Shown here piece after piece: positions 1 through 9,374 of a stretch of 64,000 nucleotides of DNA. The notes beneath the pieces were generated by a model. That model was not told the DNA's origin. It did not search any database and worked only from the letters and a program-made list of their open reading frames with translations. The position numbers and the translations under genes were made by a program. Numbering within the stretch: the stretch's first letter is position 1; every line of letters starts with the position of its first letter. The stretch is from NCBI RefSeq assembly GCF_002157145.1, contig NZ_CP021361.1, forward strand, positions 2,659,001 to 2,723,000. Reading direction: 5' to 3'. This stretch comes from Acidovorax carolinensis (GTDB taxonomy: Bacteria > Pseudomonadota > Gammaproteobacteria > Burkholderiales > Burkholderiaceae_C).

Positions 1-575
1 AACTCGGCAATCTCGTCAAGGCTCGCCTGAGTGTGCGCGATGCGGCACTTGCGCCCATGCGCAATCTGCACAAGCTGATTCAGCAGCCCGTGAACCTCAG
101 CATGCGGCAGGGCGATGAAATTGTGTATGTCGAGCGCGCCTACAGCGAACGCTCTGGAATGCAAGTGGTGCGAGCGATCGGCGGGCGCGCTCCTTTGCAC
201 CTCACATCCACCGGCAAGCTGTTTCTGGCGCTCGACGATCCACAACGCGTGCGCGCATATGCCACGCGCACCGGGCTGGCAGGACACACCCGCAACAGCA
301 TCACCCAGCTGCCGATACTCGAGCGCGAATTGGCAAAGGCCCGCCAGTATGGCGTTGCCCGCGACAATGAAGAGCTGGAGCTTGGCGTGCGCTGCATGGC
401 AGCAGGCGTCTTTGATGACCAGGGCAAGCTGGTGGCAGGCCTGTCCATATCCGCCCCCGCCGATCGCCTTGATGAGGGCTGGCTGCCCAAGCTGCAGGCC
501 ACTGCCCACGAAATTTCCCTGGCGCTGGGCTACCTCTCCACCAAAGACACGACCGTCAGCTCCCCCGACGCGTGA
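1..575 (+). CDS. IclR-family transcriptional regulator, C-terminal part (5' end outside window)
   Basis: The reading frame is open from the first bases of the window, so the gene is cut by the window edge and its N-terminal helix-turn-helix is not seen. What remains is the IclR effector-binding domain. It shows the family's RQGDEIVYVER strand, the PLHLTSTGKLFLA loop and the E-LE-GVRCMAAGVFD segment near the C-terminus. IclR proteins are dimeric regulators that usually control neighbouring catabolic genes; the target and ligand cannot be told here because the upstream neighbour is missing. It converges on the D-Ala-D-Ala endopeptidase gene with about 34 bp between stops. Family assignment is confident; specificity is unknown. 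Confidence 0.88.
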   Translation, partial: LGNLVKARLSVRDAALAPMRNLHKLIQQPVNLSMRQGDEIVYVERAYSERSGMQVVRAIGGRAPLHLTSTGKLFLALDDPQRVRAYATRTGLAGHTRNSITQLPILERELAKARQYGVARDNEELELGVRCMAAGVFDDQGKLVAGLSISAPADRLDEGWLPKLQATAHEISLALGYLSTKDTTVSSPDA

Positions 576-609
576 AGCAAGCCAGACAGCCGGGGAAATA
601 CGTCGACAA

Positions 610-1680
610 TCAGCCTGCCCGGGCGGCCTGCAGTTTCGGGCCCAGCGCTGGTAAGGATTCCACCCACTGACGCACACGCTGCGCATCCCCCAGACGACTG
701 AACTTGCCAGCCGAATCGAGAAAAACCATGATGAGCTTGCGCCCGGCAATGTGCGTCTGCATCACCAGGCACCTGCCCGCCTCGGAGATATAACCGGTCT
801 TCTGCAACCCGATATTCCACTCCGGATTTTTCACCAGTCCATTGGTGTTGTTGTATTGCAGGGTCTTTTGCCCCACCGCGACCTCATAACCCGGAGAGGT
901 GGAAAACTCACGCATCGTCGGATCCCCGTGGGCCACATTCACCAGTCGGGCCAGATCGCGCGCACTCGATTGGTTGCGGCTTGAAAGCCCCGTGGGCTCG
1001 ACATAGCTGGTGTCGGTCATTCCAATTGATCGTGCCTTGCTGTTCATCAAGGCGACAAAAGCATCCAGTCCGCCGGGATAGGTGCGACCCAGTGCGTGCG
1101 CTGCACGGTTTTCACTGGACATCAGCGCCAGATGCAGCAATTCACCACGGGTCAAAGTGGTACCCACACTCAGACGCGAACGACTCCCCTTTTCGGTATC
1201 CACATCATCCTGGGTGATGGTCAGGGGCTCGTCCATCGGCAGACGTGCCTGGGTGATGATGAGACCCGTCATCAGCTTGGTCAGCGATGCAATGGGCAAC
1301 ACCGCATGGTCGTTCTTGCTGACCAGAACTTCATTCGTGTCCTGATCAATCACGAATGCAACACTCGATTTCAGATCAAGGGGGTCGCTGACCTGATGCA
1401 GTCCGGCCATCTGGCCAAACGTCGGCTTGGCAGGCTCATACGCAATCCGTGTGGGGGCCTTGGCGGTGCGCGCCGTGGCACGTACCGCCTTGCTCGCACC
1501 TGCTGATTTACGCGGTACTGCGGCACGCTTGACGGTGGCGGACTGAACTTGCTGCTTTTTGACAGTCGCCTTCTTGCGTTCGCTCGCCTGAGCGGCTGGA
1601 GACAGCAGCGCGACGCTCACCACGAATAAACCAAAAGTCTGAAAAAAACGATTCAGTGCTGTGGGGCGGCGATGGTGCAT
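610..1680 (-). CDS. pbpG: D-alanyl-D-alanine endopeptidase (PBP7-type)
   Basis: This is a periplasmic low-molecular-weight penicillin-binding protein (peptidase S11) expected to cleave D-Ala-meso-DAP cross-links in peptidoglycan. The 356-residue protein has an N-terminal signal peptide (about residues 10-32), a Lys/Ala-rich linker (33-85), then the catalytic domain with the SLTK serine-lysine motif (S132, K135), the SEN triad motif (189-191) and the KTG motif (294-296). I chose the ATG at 1680 because it gives a clean signal peptide and follows a GGAG 8-9 bases upstream; an earlier in-frame start at 1746 would add a non-signal-like extension. The short domain after KTG fits PBP7 rather than a carboxypeptidase such as DacA. 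Confidence 0.88.
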   Translation of the reverse strand: MHHRRPTALNRFFQTFGLFVVSVALLSPAAQASERKKATVKKQQVQSATVKRAAVPRKSAGASKAVRATARTAKAPTRIAYEPAKPTFGQMAGLHQVSDPLDLKSSVAFVIDQDTNEVLVSKNDHAVLPIASLTKLMTGLIITQARLPMDEPLTITQDDVDTEKGSRSRLSVGTTLTRGELLHLALMSSENRAAHALGRTYPGGLDAFVALMNSKARSIGMTDTSYVEPTGLSSRNQSSARDLARLVNVAHGDPTMREFSTSPGYEVAVGQKTLQYNNTNGLVKNPEWNIGLQKTGYISEAGRCLVMQTHIAGRKLIMVFLDSAGKFSRLGDAQRVRQWVESLPALGPKLQAARAG

Positions 1681-1794
1681 CAAAGTGCTCCAAACGGTAA
1701 TAGATAAGGGCAGTGTACAGAATTGAAAAAAGTCGCGCAAGATCAATACCTTGCACGACTTTTCAATAAAGTGCGTGAATTATAGGTTCACACC

Positions 1795-3333
1795 TCAACC
1801 TTGGGCAGCCACACGATCAGCTTTACTTTGTAATTTATTCAGCGCGCTCAGGTAGGCTTTGGCGGACGCCACAACGATGTCCGGATCGGACCCAACCCCG
1901 TTCACCACCCGACCGCTGTTTTGCAGTCGCACAGTGACTTCCCCCTGGCTCTCGGTCGAACCGCTGATGGCGTTCACCGAGTACAAAACCATCTCGGCAC
2001 CACTCTGGACGTGCGACTCGATGGCTTTGAGCGACGCATCCACCGGGCCATTGCCGTCGGATTGTCCCCGAACCTCCTTGCCGTCCACGGTGAACACGAT
2101 CGAGGCCTGGGGCCGCTCGCCCGTCTCACTGTGTTGAGAAAGCGAAACAAACCCAAACTGTTCCTTTTCGCTGGTCACGCTTTCATCGCTCACCAGCGCC
2201 AGGATGTCTTCGTCAAAAATCTCGCTCTTGCGGTCAGCCAGCTCTTTGAACTTGGCGAACGCGTTGTTGACGTCCGTTTCGCTTTCCAGCTGCACACCCA
2301 GCTCCTGCAGGCGCTGCTTGAAGGCATTGCGTCCACTGAGCTTACCCAGAACGATCTTGTTGGCGCTCCAACCCACGTCTTCGGCGCGCATGATTTCATA
2401 GGTGTCACGCGCCTTCAGCACGCCGTCCTGGTGGATGCCGCTGGCGTGGGCAAATGCATTGGCGCCCACCACGGCCTTATTGGGCTGCACCACAAAGCCC
2501 GTGGTCTGGCTCACCATGCGGCTCGCGGCCACGATGTGCCTGGTGTCGATGCCGACATCCAGGCCATAGTAGTCGCGGCGCGTCTTGACCGCCATGACCA
2601 CCTCCTCGAGCGAGCAGTTTCCCGCGCGCTCGCCCAGGCCATTGATGGTGCACTCCACCTGCCGCGCGCCTCCAATCTTCACACCCGCGAGCGAATTGGC
2701 CACGGCCATGCCCAAGTCGTTATGGCAGTGCACCGACCAGATGGCCTTGTCGCTGTTGGGCACACGCTCACGCAAGTTCTTGATGAAGTTGCCATACAGC
2801 TCAGGCACCGCATAGCCCACGGTGTCAGGCACATTGATGGTGGTGGCGCCCTCGGCAATCACCGCTTCGATCACGCGGCACAGAAAATCCGGGTCGCTGC
2901 GGTAACCATCTTCCGGGCTGAATTCGATATCGCCCACCAGATTGCGCGCAAAACGCACCGACTGTCTGGCCTGCTCCAGCACCTGTTCTGGCGTCATGCG
3001 CAGCTTTTTTTCCATGTGCAGCGCTGACGTCGCAATAAAGGTGTGGATTCGTGCACTGGCCGCGCCTTGAAGGGCTTCCGCAGCACGTGCGATATCGCGG
3101 TCGTTGGCGCGCGACAGAGAGCAGATGGTGGACTCCCGAATGGCATTGGCGATGGCCTGCACCGCCTCGAAATCCCCGTTGGAACTGGCAGCAAAGCCGG
3201 CTTCGATCACGTCCACCTTCAGGCGTTCGAGCTGCCGGGCAATACGCAGCTTTTCGTCCTTGGTCATCGACGCGCCGGGTGACTGCTCGCCATCGCGCAA
3301 GGTGGTGTCAAAAATGATGAGTTTGTCGGCCAT
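1795..3333 (-). CDS. leuA: 2-isopropylmalate synthase
   Basis: It catalyses the first committed step of leucine biosynthesis, condensing 2-oxoisovalerate and acetyl-CoA. The 512-residue length fits the bacterial type 1 enzyme. The TIM-barrel carries the TTLRDGEQ signature (R13, D14) and the metal-binding HCHND motif (H202, H204); the NGLGERAGN and ASGIHQDG motifs are present. The C-terminal 120 or so residues are the LeuA allosteric domain that binds leucine. The ATG at 3333 has AGGAG 8 bases upstream; the longer frame upstream is the untranslated leader. It is preceded by a leucine-rich leader peptide and a terminator-like hairpin, so control by attenuation is likely. It is separate from the ilvBHC block by pssA. 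Confidence 0.96.
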   Translation of the reverse strand: MADKLIIFDTTLRDGEQSPGASMTKDEKLRIARQLERLKVDVIEAGFAASSNGDFEAVQAIANAIRESTICSLSRANDRDIARAAEALQGAASARIHTFIATSALHMEKKLRMTPEQVLEQARQSVRFARNLVGDIEFSPEDGYRSDPDFLCRVIEAVIAEGATTINVPDTVGYAVPELYGNFIKNLRERVPNSDKAIWSVHCHNDLGMAVANSLAGVKIGGARQVECTINGLGERAGNCSLEEVVMAVKTRRDYYGLDVGIDTRHIVAASRMVSQTTGFVVQPNKAVVGANAFAHASGIHQDGVLKARDTYEIMRAEDVGWSANKIVLGKLSGRNAFKQRLQELGVQLESETDVNNAFAKFKELADRKSEIFDEDILALVSDESVTSEKEQFGFVSLSQHSETGERPQASIVFTVDGKEVRGQSDGNGPVDASLKAIESHVQSGAEMVLYSVNAISGSTESQGEVTVRLQNSGRVVNGVGSDPDIVVASAKAYLSALNKLQSKADRVAAQG

Positions 3334-3388
3334 TTGGATTCTCCTGATACTGGTGGGGGTTGCCCGCAACGTCAAAATTCTGGCGCCC

Positions 3389-3425
3389 AAAAAAAAAGGC
3401 CCGCTGCGGGTGCATACGGGCCTTT
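3389..3425 (-). terminator. leuA leader terminator (attenuator hairpin)
   Basis: On the minus strand an 8-bp stem AAGGCCCG / CGGGCCTT encloses a 13-base loop and runs directly into nine T residues, a textbook intrinsic terminator. It lies between the leader peptide (3449-3502) and the leuA start (3333), so it must be bypassed for leuA to be expressed. Confidence 0.85.
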
Positions 3426-3448
3426 GTGGAAAAAGTGTGCGCGTGCGC

Positions 3449-3502
3449 CTACCGTCTCCGCCCGTGGGGAGATAGCAGTAGAGCCAGTGCAAACGTCTTC
3501 AT
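3449..3502 (-). CDS. leuL: leu operon leader peptide
   Basis: A 17-codon frame ([17 protein letters not shown]) with four Leu codons in a five-codon stretch (LALLL), three of them consecutive, lies about 115 bp upstream of leuA on the same strand and just before the terminator hairpin. A GGAA lies upstream of its ATG at 3502. The arrangement of Leu-rich peptide, terminator and leuA matches transcription attenuation by ribosome stalling at Leu codons, as known for leu operons of other Proteobacteria. Function is inferred from layout and composition. Confidence 0.78.
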   Translation of the reverse strand: MKTFALALLLSPHGRRR

Positions 3503-3541
3503 GAGTTCCAATATAGCACAGTTTTCTGCGCCCTGCTGCCG

Positions 3542-4375
3542 TCACCGGTGCAATCCCCGTTCATCGGGTTCATCGGTCGACATGCTGATCACACTGCTGT
3601 GCTGCCCCTTGGCCTTGCGCCACGCATACACCCCATAGCCGCTCAGGCCATACAGCACGAACACGCCAAACAGGACGATGGGCGGATGGATGTTGATGAT
3701 GGCTATGCCCAGTGCAATCAGCACGATGACAGCAAAGGGCACGCTTTTCTTCATTTGCACGTCCTTGAAGCTGTAGAACGGCACGTTGGTCACCATGGTG
3801 AGGCCCGCATACAGCGTAAAGCCAAACATCACCCAGCTCACTTGCGACCAGGTGAGCCATGCGTCTTCGCCCCGATGCACGCCCAGCTCGGTCATCAGCC
3901 AGATGAAGCCCGCCACCAGCGCGGCGGCGGCAGGCGACGGCAACCCCTGGAAATAGCGCTTGTCCACCACGCTGGTGTTGACGTTGAACCGTGCCAGACG
4001 CAGCGCTGCGCACGCGCAATAGACAAACGCGGCAATCCAGCCCCAGCGGCCCAGCCCCCGGAGCGACCATTCGTAGGCAATCAGGGCAGGCGCCGCACCA
4101 AACGACACCATGTCGGACAGTGAATCCATCTGCTCGCCAAAAGCACTTTGCGTGTTGGTCATGCGGGCCACGCGCCCGTCGAGGCTGTCGAGCACCATGG
4201 CACAGAAGACACCCACGGCGGCCATGTCAAAACGCCCGTTCATGGCCATCACGATGGAATAGAACCCACCGAACAATGCCGCCAGTGTGAACAGGTTGGG
4301 CAGGATATAGATGCCCTTGCGCCGCTTGCGCACCATCACACCAGGGTTCTCGGTGGATTCATTGCCGTCATGCAT
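3542..4375 (-). CDS. pssA: CDP-diacylglycerol--serine O-phosphatidyltransferase
   Basis: An integral membrane enzyme that makes phosphatidylserine, the precursor of phosphatidylethanolamine. It has the CDP-alcohol phosphotransferase motif DG-x2-AR-x8-G-x3-D-x3-D (D66, G67, A70, R71, G80, D84, D88) and about eight hydrophobic segments over 277 residues. This is the short type II family, unlike the E. coli phospholipase-D-like PssA. The ATG at 4375 has GGAGG 8 bases upstream; a TTG one codon earlier is less well spaced. It sits between ilvC and leuA, a common order in Burkholderiales. A terminator after ilvC suggests its own transcript, and an element A copy fills its 5' UTR. Confidence 0.93.
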   Translation of the reverse strand: MHDGNESTENPGVMVRKRRKGIYILPNLFTLAALFGGFYSIVMAMNGRFDMAAVGVFCAMVLDSLDGRVARMTNTQSAFGEQMDSLSDMVSFGAAPALIAYEWSLRGLGRWGWIAAFVYCACAALRLARFNVNTSVVDKRYFQGLPSPAAAALVAGFIWLMTELGVHRGEDAWLTWSQVSWVMFGFTLYAGLTMVTNVPFYSFKDVQMKKSVPFAVIVLIALGIAIINIHPPIVLFGVFVLYGLSGYGVYAWRKAKGQHSSVISMSTDEPDERGLHR

Positions 4376-4386
4376 CAATTAGACCT

Positions 4387-4438
4387 CCAGCGCTTGCCTG
4401 TCAAGCGCAAGCAGCTCTTAAATTTATAGTGTTTTGTT
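4387..4438 (-). repeat. Element A copy, 5' UTR of pssA
   Basis: It contains the paired AGCGCTT / AAGCGC halves and the AAGCAGCT arm of the family, read on the minus strand. It ends at the pssA ribosome-binding site, so most of the pssA leader is repeat sequence. Confidence 0.6.
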
Positions 4439-4521
4439 CTTACCCGCAGGGCAGGCAAACCGCCGCACGCGTTCAAGGCGAAGGCAGCAGTGTAGCGCCC
4501 GTCAACACCATGCCCGCCCAC

Positions 4522-4544
4522 AAAAAAGGCCACCGAAGTGGCCT
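4522..4544 (-). terminator. ilvC terminator
   Basis: On the minus strand the stem AGGCCAC / GTGGCCT with a TTCG tetraloop is followed by a run of T. It lies about 33 bp after the ilvC stop codon. Confidence 0.85.
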
Positions 4545-4576
4545 CTTGATGCTCGTGACGCTTCAGGCGCGAAGAA

Positions 4577-5650
<1,074 letters not shown>

Positions 5651-6142
5651 TTACACGCGCAGGATGCGCTCGCCGCGGCCGATGCCGCTGGCACCGGTGC
5701 GCACGGTTTCCAGGATCGCCGTGCGGTCGATAGCCTGCAGGAATGCGTCGTTCTTGGACTGGTCGCCGGTGAGCTCAATCGTGTAGCTCTTCTCGGTGAC
5801 GTCAATGATGCGGCCACGGAAAATGTCGGCCATGCGCTTCATTTCCTCGCGCTCCTTGCCCACGGCACGCACCTTCACCATCATGAGCTCGCGCTCGGTG
5901 TAGGCGCCTTCGGTCAGGTCCACCACCTTGACCACCTCGATGAGGCGGTTCAGGTGCTTGGTGATCTGCTCGATCACGTCATCGGAGCCCGTGGTCTGGA
6001 TGGTCATGCGCGAGAGCGATGCATCCTCGGTGGGCGCCACGGTAAGCGATTCGATGTTGTAACCCCGGGCAGAGAAAAGGCCCACAACGCGCGAAAGCGC
6101 ACCGGGTTCGTTTTCCAGCAGAACAGCAATGATGTGTTTCAT
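5651..6142 (-). CDS. ilvH: Acetolactate synthase small (regulatory) subunit
   Basis: A 163-residue regulatory partner of IlvB. It has an N-terminal ACT domain (MKHIIAVLLENEPGALSR, valine-binding region in known homologues) and the C-terminal small-subunit domain ending in GRGERILRV. Lengths near 163 are usual for IlvH/IlvN. It lies between ilvB and ilvC on the same strand; an element A copy fills part of the 129-bp gap after ilvB. Confidence 0.96.
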   Translation of the reverse strand: MKHIIAVLLENEPGALSRVVGLFSARGYNIESLTVAPTEDASLSRMTIQTTGSDDVIEQITKHLNRLIEVVKVVDLTEGAYTERELMMVKVRAVGKEREEMKRMADIFRGRIIDVTEKSYTIELTGDQSKNDAFLQAIDRTAILETVRTGASGIGRGERILRV

Positions 6143-6213
6143 GATGATGAGATTCCTCTTTTCGCTGCCCTCCCCCGTGCACGGTAATGCGCGGGCTTGG
6201 CAGTCAATAGATT

Positions 6214-6271
6214 CGTCAAAAAAGATAGCTACCAGCGCTTTATAGAAAAGTGCTAGAGGCCGTTTTGATGC
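6214..6271 (+). repeat. Element A copy between ilvB and ilvH
   Basis: A well-preserved copy: GATAGCTACCAGCGCTT, a short spacer, AAGTGCTAGAGGCCG and a T-rich end. Its right end abuts the ilvB stop codon at 6272-6274, inside the ilvBHC transcription unit. Confidence 0.8.
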
Positions 6272-8062
6272 CTAAAGGTCTTCCGACCCCAGCAGCATTT
6301 CGGTGATGCCCTTGCCGGCCTGCACCATCGGGAACACGTTCTCGGTGGGGTCGGTGCGGAAGTCCATGAACACGGTACGGTCCTTGAGCTTGCGGGCCTC
6401 GCGCAGCGCGGGCTCCACGTCCTTGGGGTGCTCGATCAACATGCCGACATGGCCATAGGCCTCGGCCAGCTTCACGAAGTTGGGCAGCGCGTCCATGTAG
6501 CTGTGGCTGTAGCGGCCGGAGTATTCGATCTCCTGCCACTGGCGCACCATGCCCAGGTAGCGGTTGTTCAGCGAGCAGATCTTGATCGGCGTGTTGTACT
6601 GCAGGCAGGTGGACAGTTCCTGGATGTTCATCTGCACCGAGCCTTCGCCGGTGATGCAGAACACTTCGGACTGCGGCTTGGCCAGCTTGATGCCCATGGC
6701 GTACGGAATGCCCACACCCATGGTGCCCAGGCCGCCGGAGTTGATCCAGCGGCGCGGCTCGTCAAAGCGGTAATACTGCGCCGCCCACATCTGGTGCTGG
6801 CCCACATCGGAGGTGATGAAGGTGTCCGCGTCCTTGGTCATGTTCCACAAGGTCTCGACCACGTACTGGGGCTTGATCACGTCGCCGCTGCCCATGCTGT
6901 ACTTGAGGCAGTCGCGCTTGCGCCAGCCTTCAATGGTGTCCCACCAGGCAGCGAGTGCGCCGGCGTCGGGGCGCGTGCTGCTCTCGCGGATCATGGAGAT
7001 CAGTTCGGTGAGCACATCCTTCACATCGCCGACGATCGGAATATCGACCTTGACGCGCTTGGAGATGCTCGACGGGTCGATGTCGATGTGGATGATCTTG
7101 CGTTCGTTCTGCGCGAAATGCTTGGTGTTGCCGATCACACGATCGTCAAAACGGGCGCCCACGGCCAGCAGCACATCGCAGTTTTGCATGGCGTTGTTGG
7201 CTTCGATGGTGCCGTGCATGCCCAGCATGCCGAGGAACTTGCGGTCCGACGCGGGATAGGCGCCCAAGCCCATCAGCGTGTTGGTGACAGGGTAGCCCAG
7301 CATGTCGACCAACGTGCGCAGTTCATTCGTGGCATTGCCCAGCAGCACACCGCCGCCGGTGTAGATATAGGGGCGCTTGGCCGCCAGCAGCAGTTGCAGC
7401 GCCTTGCGGATCTGACCGCCGTGGCCCTTTCTCACCGGGTTGTACGAGCGCATTTCCACACTCTCGGGATAACCGGTGTAAGGCACCTTTTTGAACGACA
7501 CATCCTTCGGGATATCGATCACCACGGGGCCGGGTCGGCCGGTGCGGGCGATGTGGAAGGCCTTTTTCAGCGTCATGGCCAGATCGCGCGGGTCCTTGAC
7601 GAGGAAGTTGTGCTTGACGATGGGGCGGGTGATACCGACCGTATCGCATTCCTGGAACGCATCCAGCCCGATGGCCGCCGTGGGCACCTGGCCGGAGATG
7701 ATCACCATGGGAATGCTGTCCATGTAGGCCGTGGCGATGCCGGTAACGGCATTGGTCAAGCCCGGACCCGACGTGACGAGCGCCACGCCCACCTCACCAG
7801 TGGCACGCGCATAGCCATCGGCAGCATGGACCGCGGCCTGCTCGTGGCGCACCAGCACATGCTGAATGGTGTCCTGCTTGTAGAGCGCGTCGTAAATATA
7901 GAGAACTGCACCGCCGGGGTAGCCCCAGATGTACTGCACGTTCTCGGCCTGCAGCGCCTTGACGAGGATTTCAGAACCCATCAGGTCCTGCGTGCCGGAG
8001 GCGGGAGAGTTGCCGTGGGAGGCAGCGGCTGCCGAAGTAAGTTCAGCCTTGGAGATTTCCAT
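6272..8062 (-). CDS. ilvB: Acetolactate synthase large (catalytic) subunit
   Basis: A thiamine-diphosphate and FAD enzyme that condenses two pyruvates, or pyruvate with 2-oxobutyrate. The 596-residue protein has the three TPP-enzyme domains: the N-terminal domain with the catalytic glutamate in RHEQAAVHAADG (E74), the central FAD/nucleotide-fold domain, and the C-terminal TPP-binding domain with GEGS...NN. GEGS in place of GDGS is common in betaproteobacterial homologues. The first 30 residues are a low-complexity extension. First gene of the ilvBHC block; the 286-bp gap to the divergent sigma gene shows no leader peptide like that of leuA. Confidence 0.96.
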   Translation of the reverse strand: MEISKAELTSAAAASHGNSPASGTQDLMGSEILVKALQAENVQYIWGYPGGAVLYIYDALYKQDTIQHVLVRHEQAAVHAADGYARATGEVGVALVTSGPGLTNAVTGIATAYMDSIPMVIISGQVPTAAIGLDAFQECDTVGITRPIVKHNFLVKDPRDLAMTLKKAFHIARTGRPGPVVIDIPKDVSFKKVPYTGYPESVEMRSYNPVRKGHGGQIRKALQLLLAAKRPYIYTGGGVLLGNATNELRTLVDMLGYPVTNTLMGLGAYPASDRKFLGMLGMHGTIEANNAMQNCDVLLAVGARFDDRVIGNTKHFAQNERKIIHIDIDPSSISKRVKVDIPIVGDVKDVLTELISMIRESSTRPDAGALAAWWDTIEGWRKRDCLKYSMGSGDVIKPQYVVETLWNMTKDADTFITSDVGQHQMWAAQYYRFDEPRRWINSGGLGTMGVGIPYAMGIKLAKPQSEVFCITGEGSVQMNIQELSTCLQYNTPIKICSLNNRYLGMVRQWQEIEYSGRYSHSYMDALPNFVKLAEAYGHVGMLIEHPKDVEPALREARKLKDRTVFMDFRTDPTENVFPMVQAGKGITEMLLGSEDL

Positions 8063-8348
8063 GATCGATCAACCTTTGTGAATTTCTCTGACGAAAAACC
8101 TTGGGTGCTCCTTGCATGGACTCTTGTGAAGCCAGCTCGGAACTTGAGGCCAAGGCCATGGGCGGGATGATTGCCGCGCCGGACCGTGACCCGTTTGCCT
8201 TTTGAATTGCAAGGTGCATTATCGCACTGCAACATGCGCAAAACCAGCCATTTTCAGAAAATTCAGCGCTCAATGCGATAATTGAAAGATTCTGCGTGCT
8301 GCACCGCTTTTTCGCATGACAGCATCGACCCTCCCGGGCTGACTCCTC

Positions 8349-8918
8349 TTGGCTACTGAACAAGAACTCTCCGAATTCCTCAAAAGTGTAGAAAAGCGCG
8401 CCTTCAAGCGCTCGGTCTACCACGTCCGCAATGAGGAAGCGGCCCTGGACATCGTTCAGGACAGCATGCTCAAGCTGGCCGAGCACTACGGAGACAAGCC
8501 CCCGGCCGAACTGCCCATGCTGTTTCAGCGCATCCTGTCGAATTGCACGCTGGACTGGTTTCGCCGCCAGAAGACCCGCAATGCACTGTTTTCGAGCATG
8601 AGCGACTTCGATGGGCCGGGAGACGATGGCACGGAATTTGATCTGCTCGAAGCCTATGCGGGCCCGGATAATGGTGAGCGGGCCGAGAGCGCGGAAGATC
8701 TGGCCCGGCGTGCACAGATCTTCAAGGGCATTGAAGAAGAAATCGAGGAGTTGCCAGCACGTCAACGGGAAGCGTTTCTCATGCGTTACTGGGAAGAAAT
8801 GGATGTCGCAGAAACAGCAGCCGCCATGGGTTGCTCCGAAGGCAGCGTCAAAACGCACTGTTTTCGTGCAGTACAGACCCTCAGCAAGGCACTGAAGGCA
8901 AAAGGAATCGAACCATGA
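8349..8918 (+). CDS. ECF-type RNA polymerase sigma factor
   Basis: A 189-residue sigma-70 family protein. Sigma region 2 is at about residues 20-75 (ALDIVQDSMLKLAEHY; the TLDWFRRQKTR stretch) and region 4 at about 130-185 (LPARQREAFLMRYWEEMDV, a helix-turn-helix with CSEGSVKTHCFRA). An in-frame TGA at 8340-8342 leaves only a TTG at 8349 as a reasonable start, without a clear Shine-Dalgarno site; the next Met lies inside region 2. Its stop overlaps the ATG of the DUF3619 gene (ATGA), suggesting coupled synthesis. Its promoter targets are unknown; the neighbours are envelope proteins. Confidence 0.9.
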   Translation: MATEQELSEFLKSVEKRAFKRSVYHVRNEEAALDIVQDSMLKLAEHYGDKPPAELPMLFQRILSNCTLDWFRRQKTRNALFSSMSDFDGPGDDGTEFDLLEAYAGPDNGERAESAEDLARRAQIFKGIEEEIEELPARQREAFLMRYWEEMDVAETAAAMGCSEGSVKTHCFRAVQTLSKALKAKGIEP

Positions 8919-9355
8919 ACACCGCAAACACTCTCCCCTCCGAACTGGCGGCAGATCGTTTCGCACGCCGCGTTACCGCGCGGCTGACCAGTGGCACGGA
9001 CGACCTGCCCTACGATATTTCCGAGCGGCTGCGCGCTGCACGCATGCAGGCGCTGGCCAAGCGCAAAGTGGTTGTACCGGTGCGTCGCGCCGCGCCGGCG
9101 GTCATGCACTCTGGCAGCACCGCAGTGCTCGGTGGTGGTAACGAACGCGGTGGCTGGTGGAGCGCCTTGGTGTCGGCTGTCCCGGTGATGGCCCTGCTGG
9201 TCGGCTTGGTGGTGATCAATGCGGCCCAGGACGAGCAAGGCAACAATGAAGTGGCTGAAGTTGACGCCGCGCTGCTGACCGACGAGTTGCCCCCGGCGGC
9301 TTACTCCGACCCTGGTTTTGTACAGTTCCTGAAAACCACCCACACCAGCAACTGA
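8915..9355 (+). CDS. DUF3619 single-pass membrane protein, candidate anti-sigma factor
   Basis: A 146-residue protein of the DUF3619 type. The N-terminal half is basic and soluble (LAADRFARRVTARL, SERLRAARMQAL); one membrane helix lies at about residues 80-103 (WSALVSAVPVMALLVGLVVI), followed by a short acidic tail. This topology resembles anti-sigma factors with a cytoplasmic sigma-binding region and one anchor, and the ATGA overlap with the sigma gene upstream supports a partnership. The anti-sigma role is inferred; no zinc-binding anti-sigma motif is present. Confidence 0.8.
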   Translation: MNTANTLPSELAADRFARRVTARLTSGTDDLPYDISERLRAARMQALAKRKVVVPVRRAAPAVMHSGSTAVLGGGNERGGWWSALVSAVPVMALLVGLVVINAAQDEQGNNEVAEVDAALLTDELPPAAYSDPGFVQFLKTTHTSN

Positions 9356-9374
9356 TCGCCTGCGCCTTTACTGC

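Noticed and set aside
3514..3520. TATATT upstream of the leu leader as its -10 box
   Set aside because: It would place the transcription start only a few bases before the leader ATG; the real promoter is probably elsewhere.
6640..6660. GEGS instead of GDGS in the TPP-binding motif of ilvB as a defect
   Set aside because: This variant is usual in betaproteobacterial acetolactate synthases.
6428..8170. A 580-codon open frame opposite ilvB, and similar long frames opposite ilvC and nadE
   Set aside because: These are GC-skewed antisense shadows with His/Val/Gly-rich composition and no motifs.
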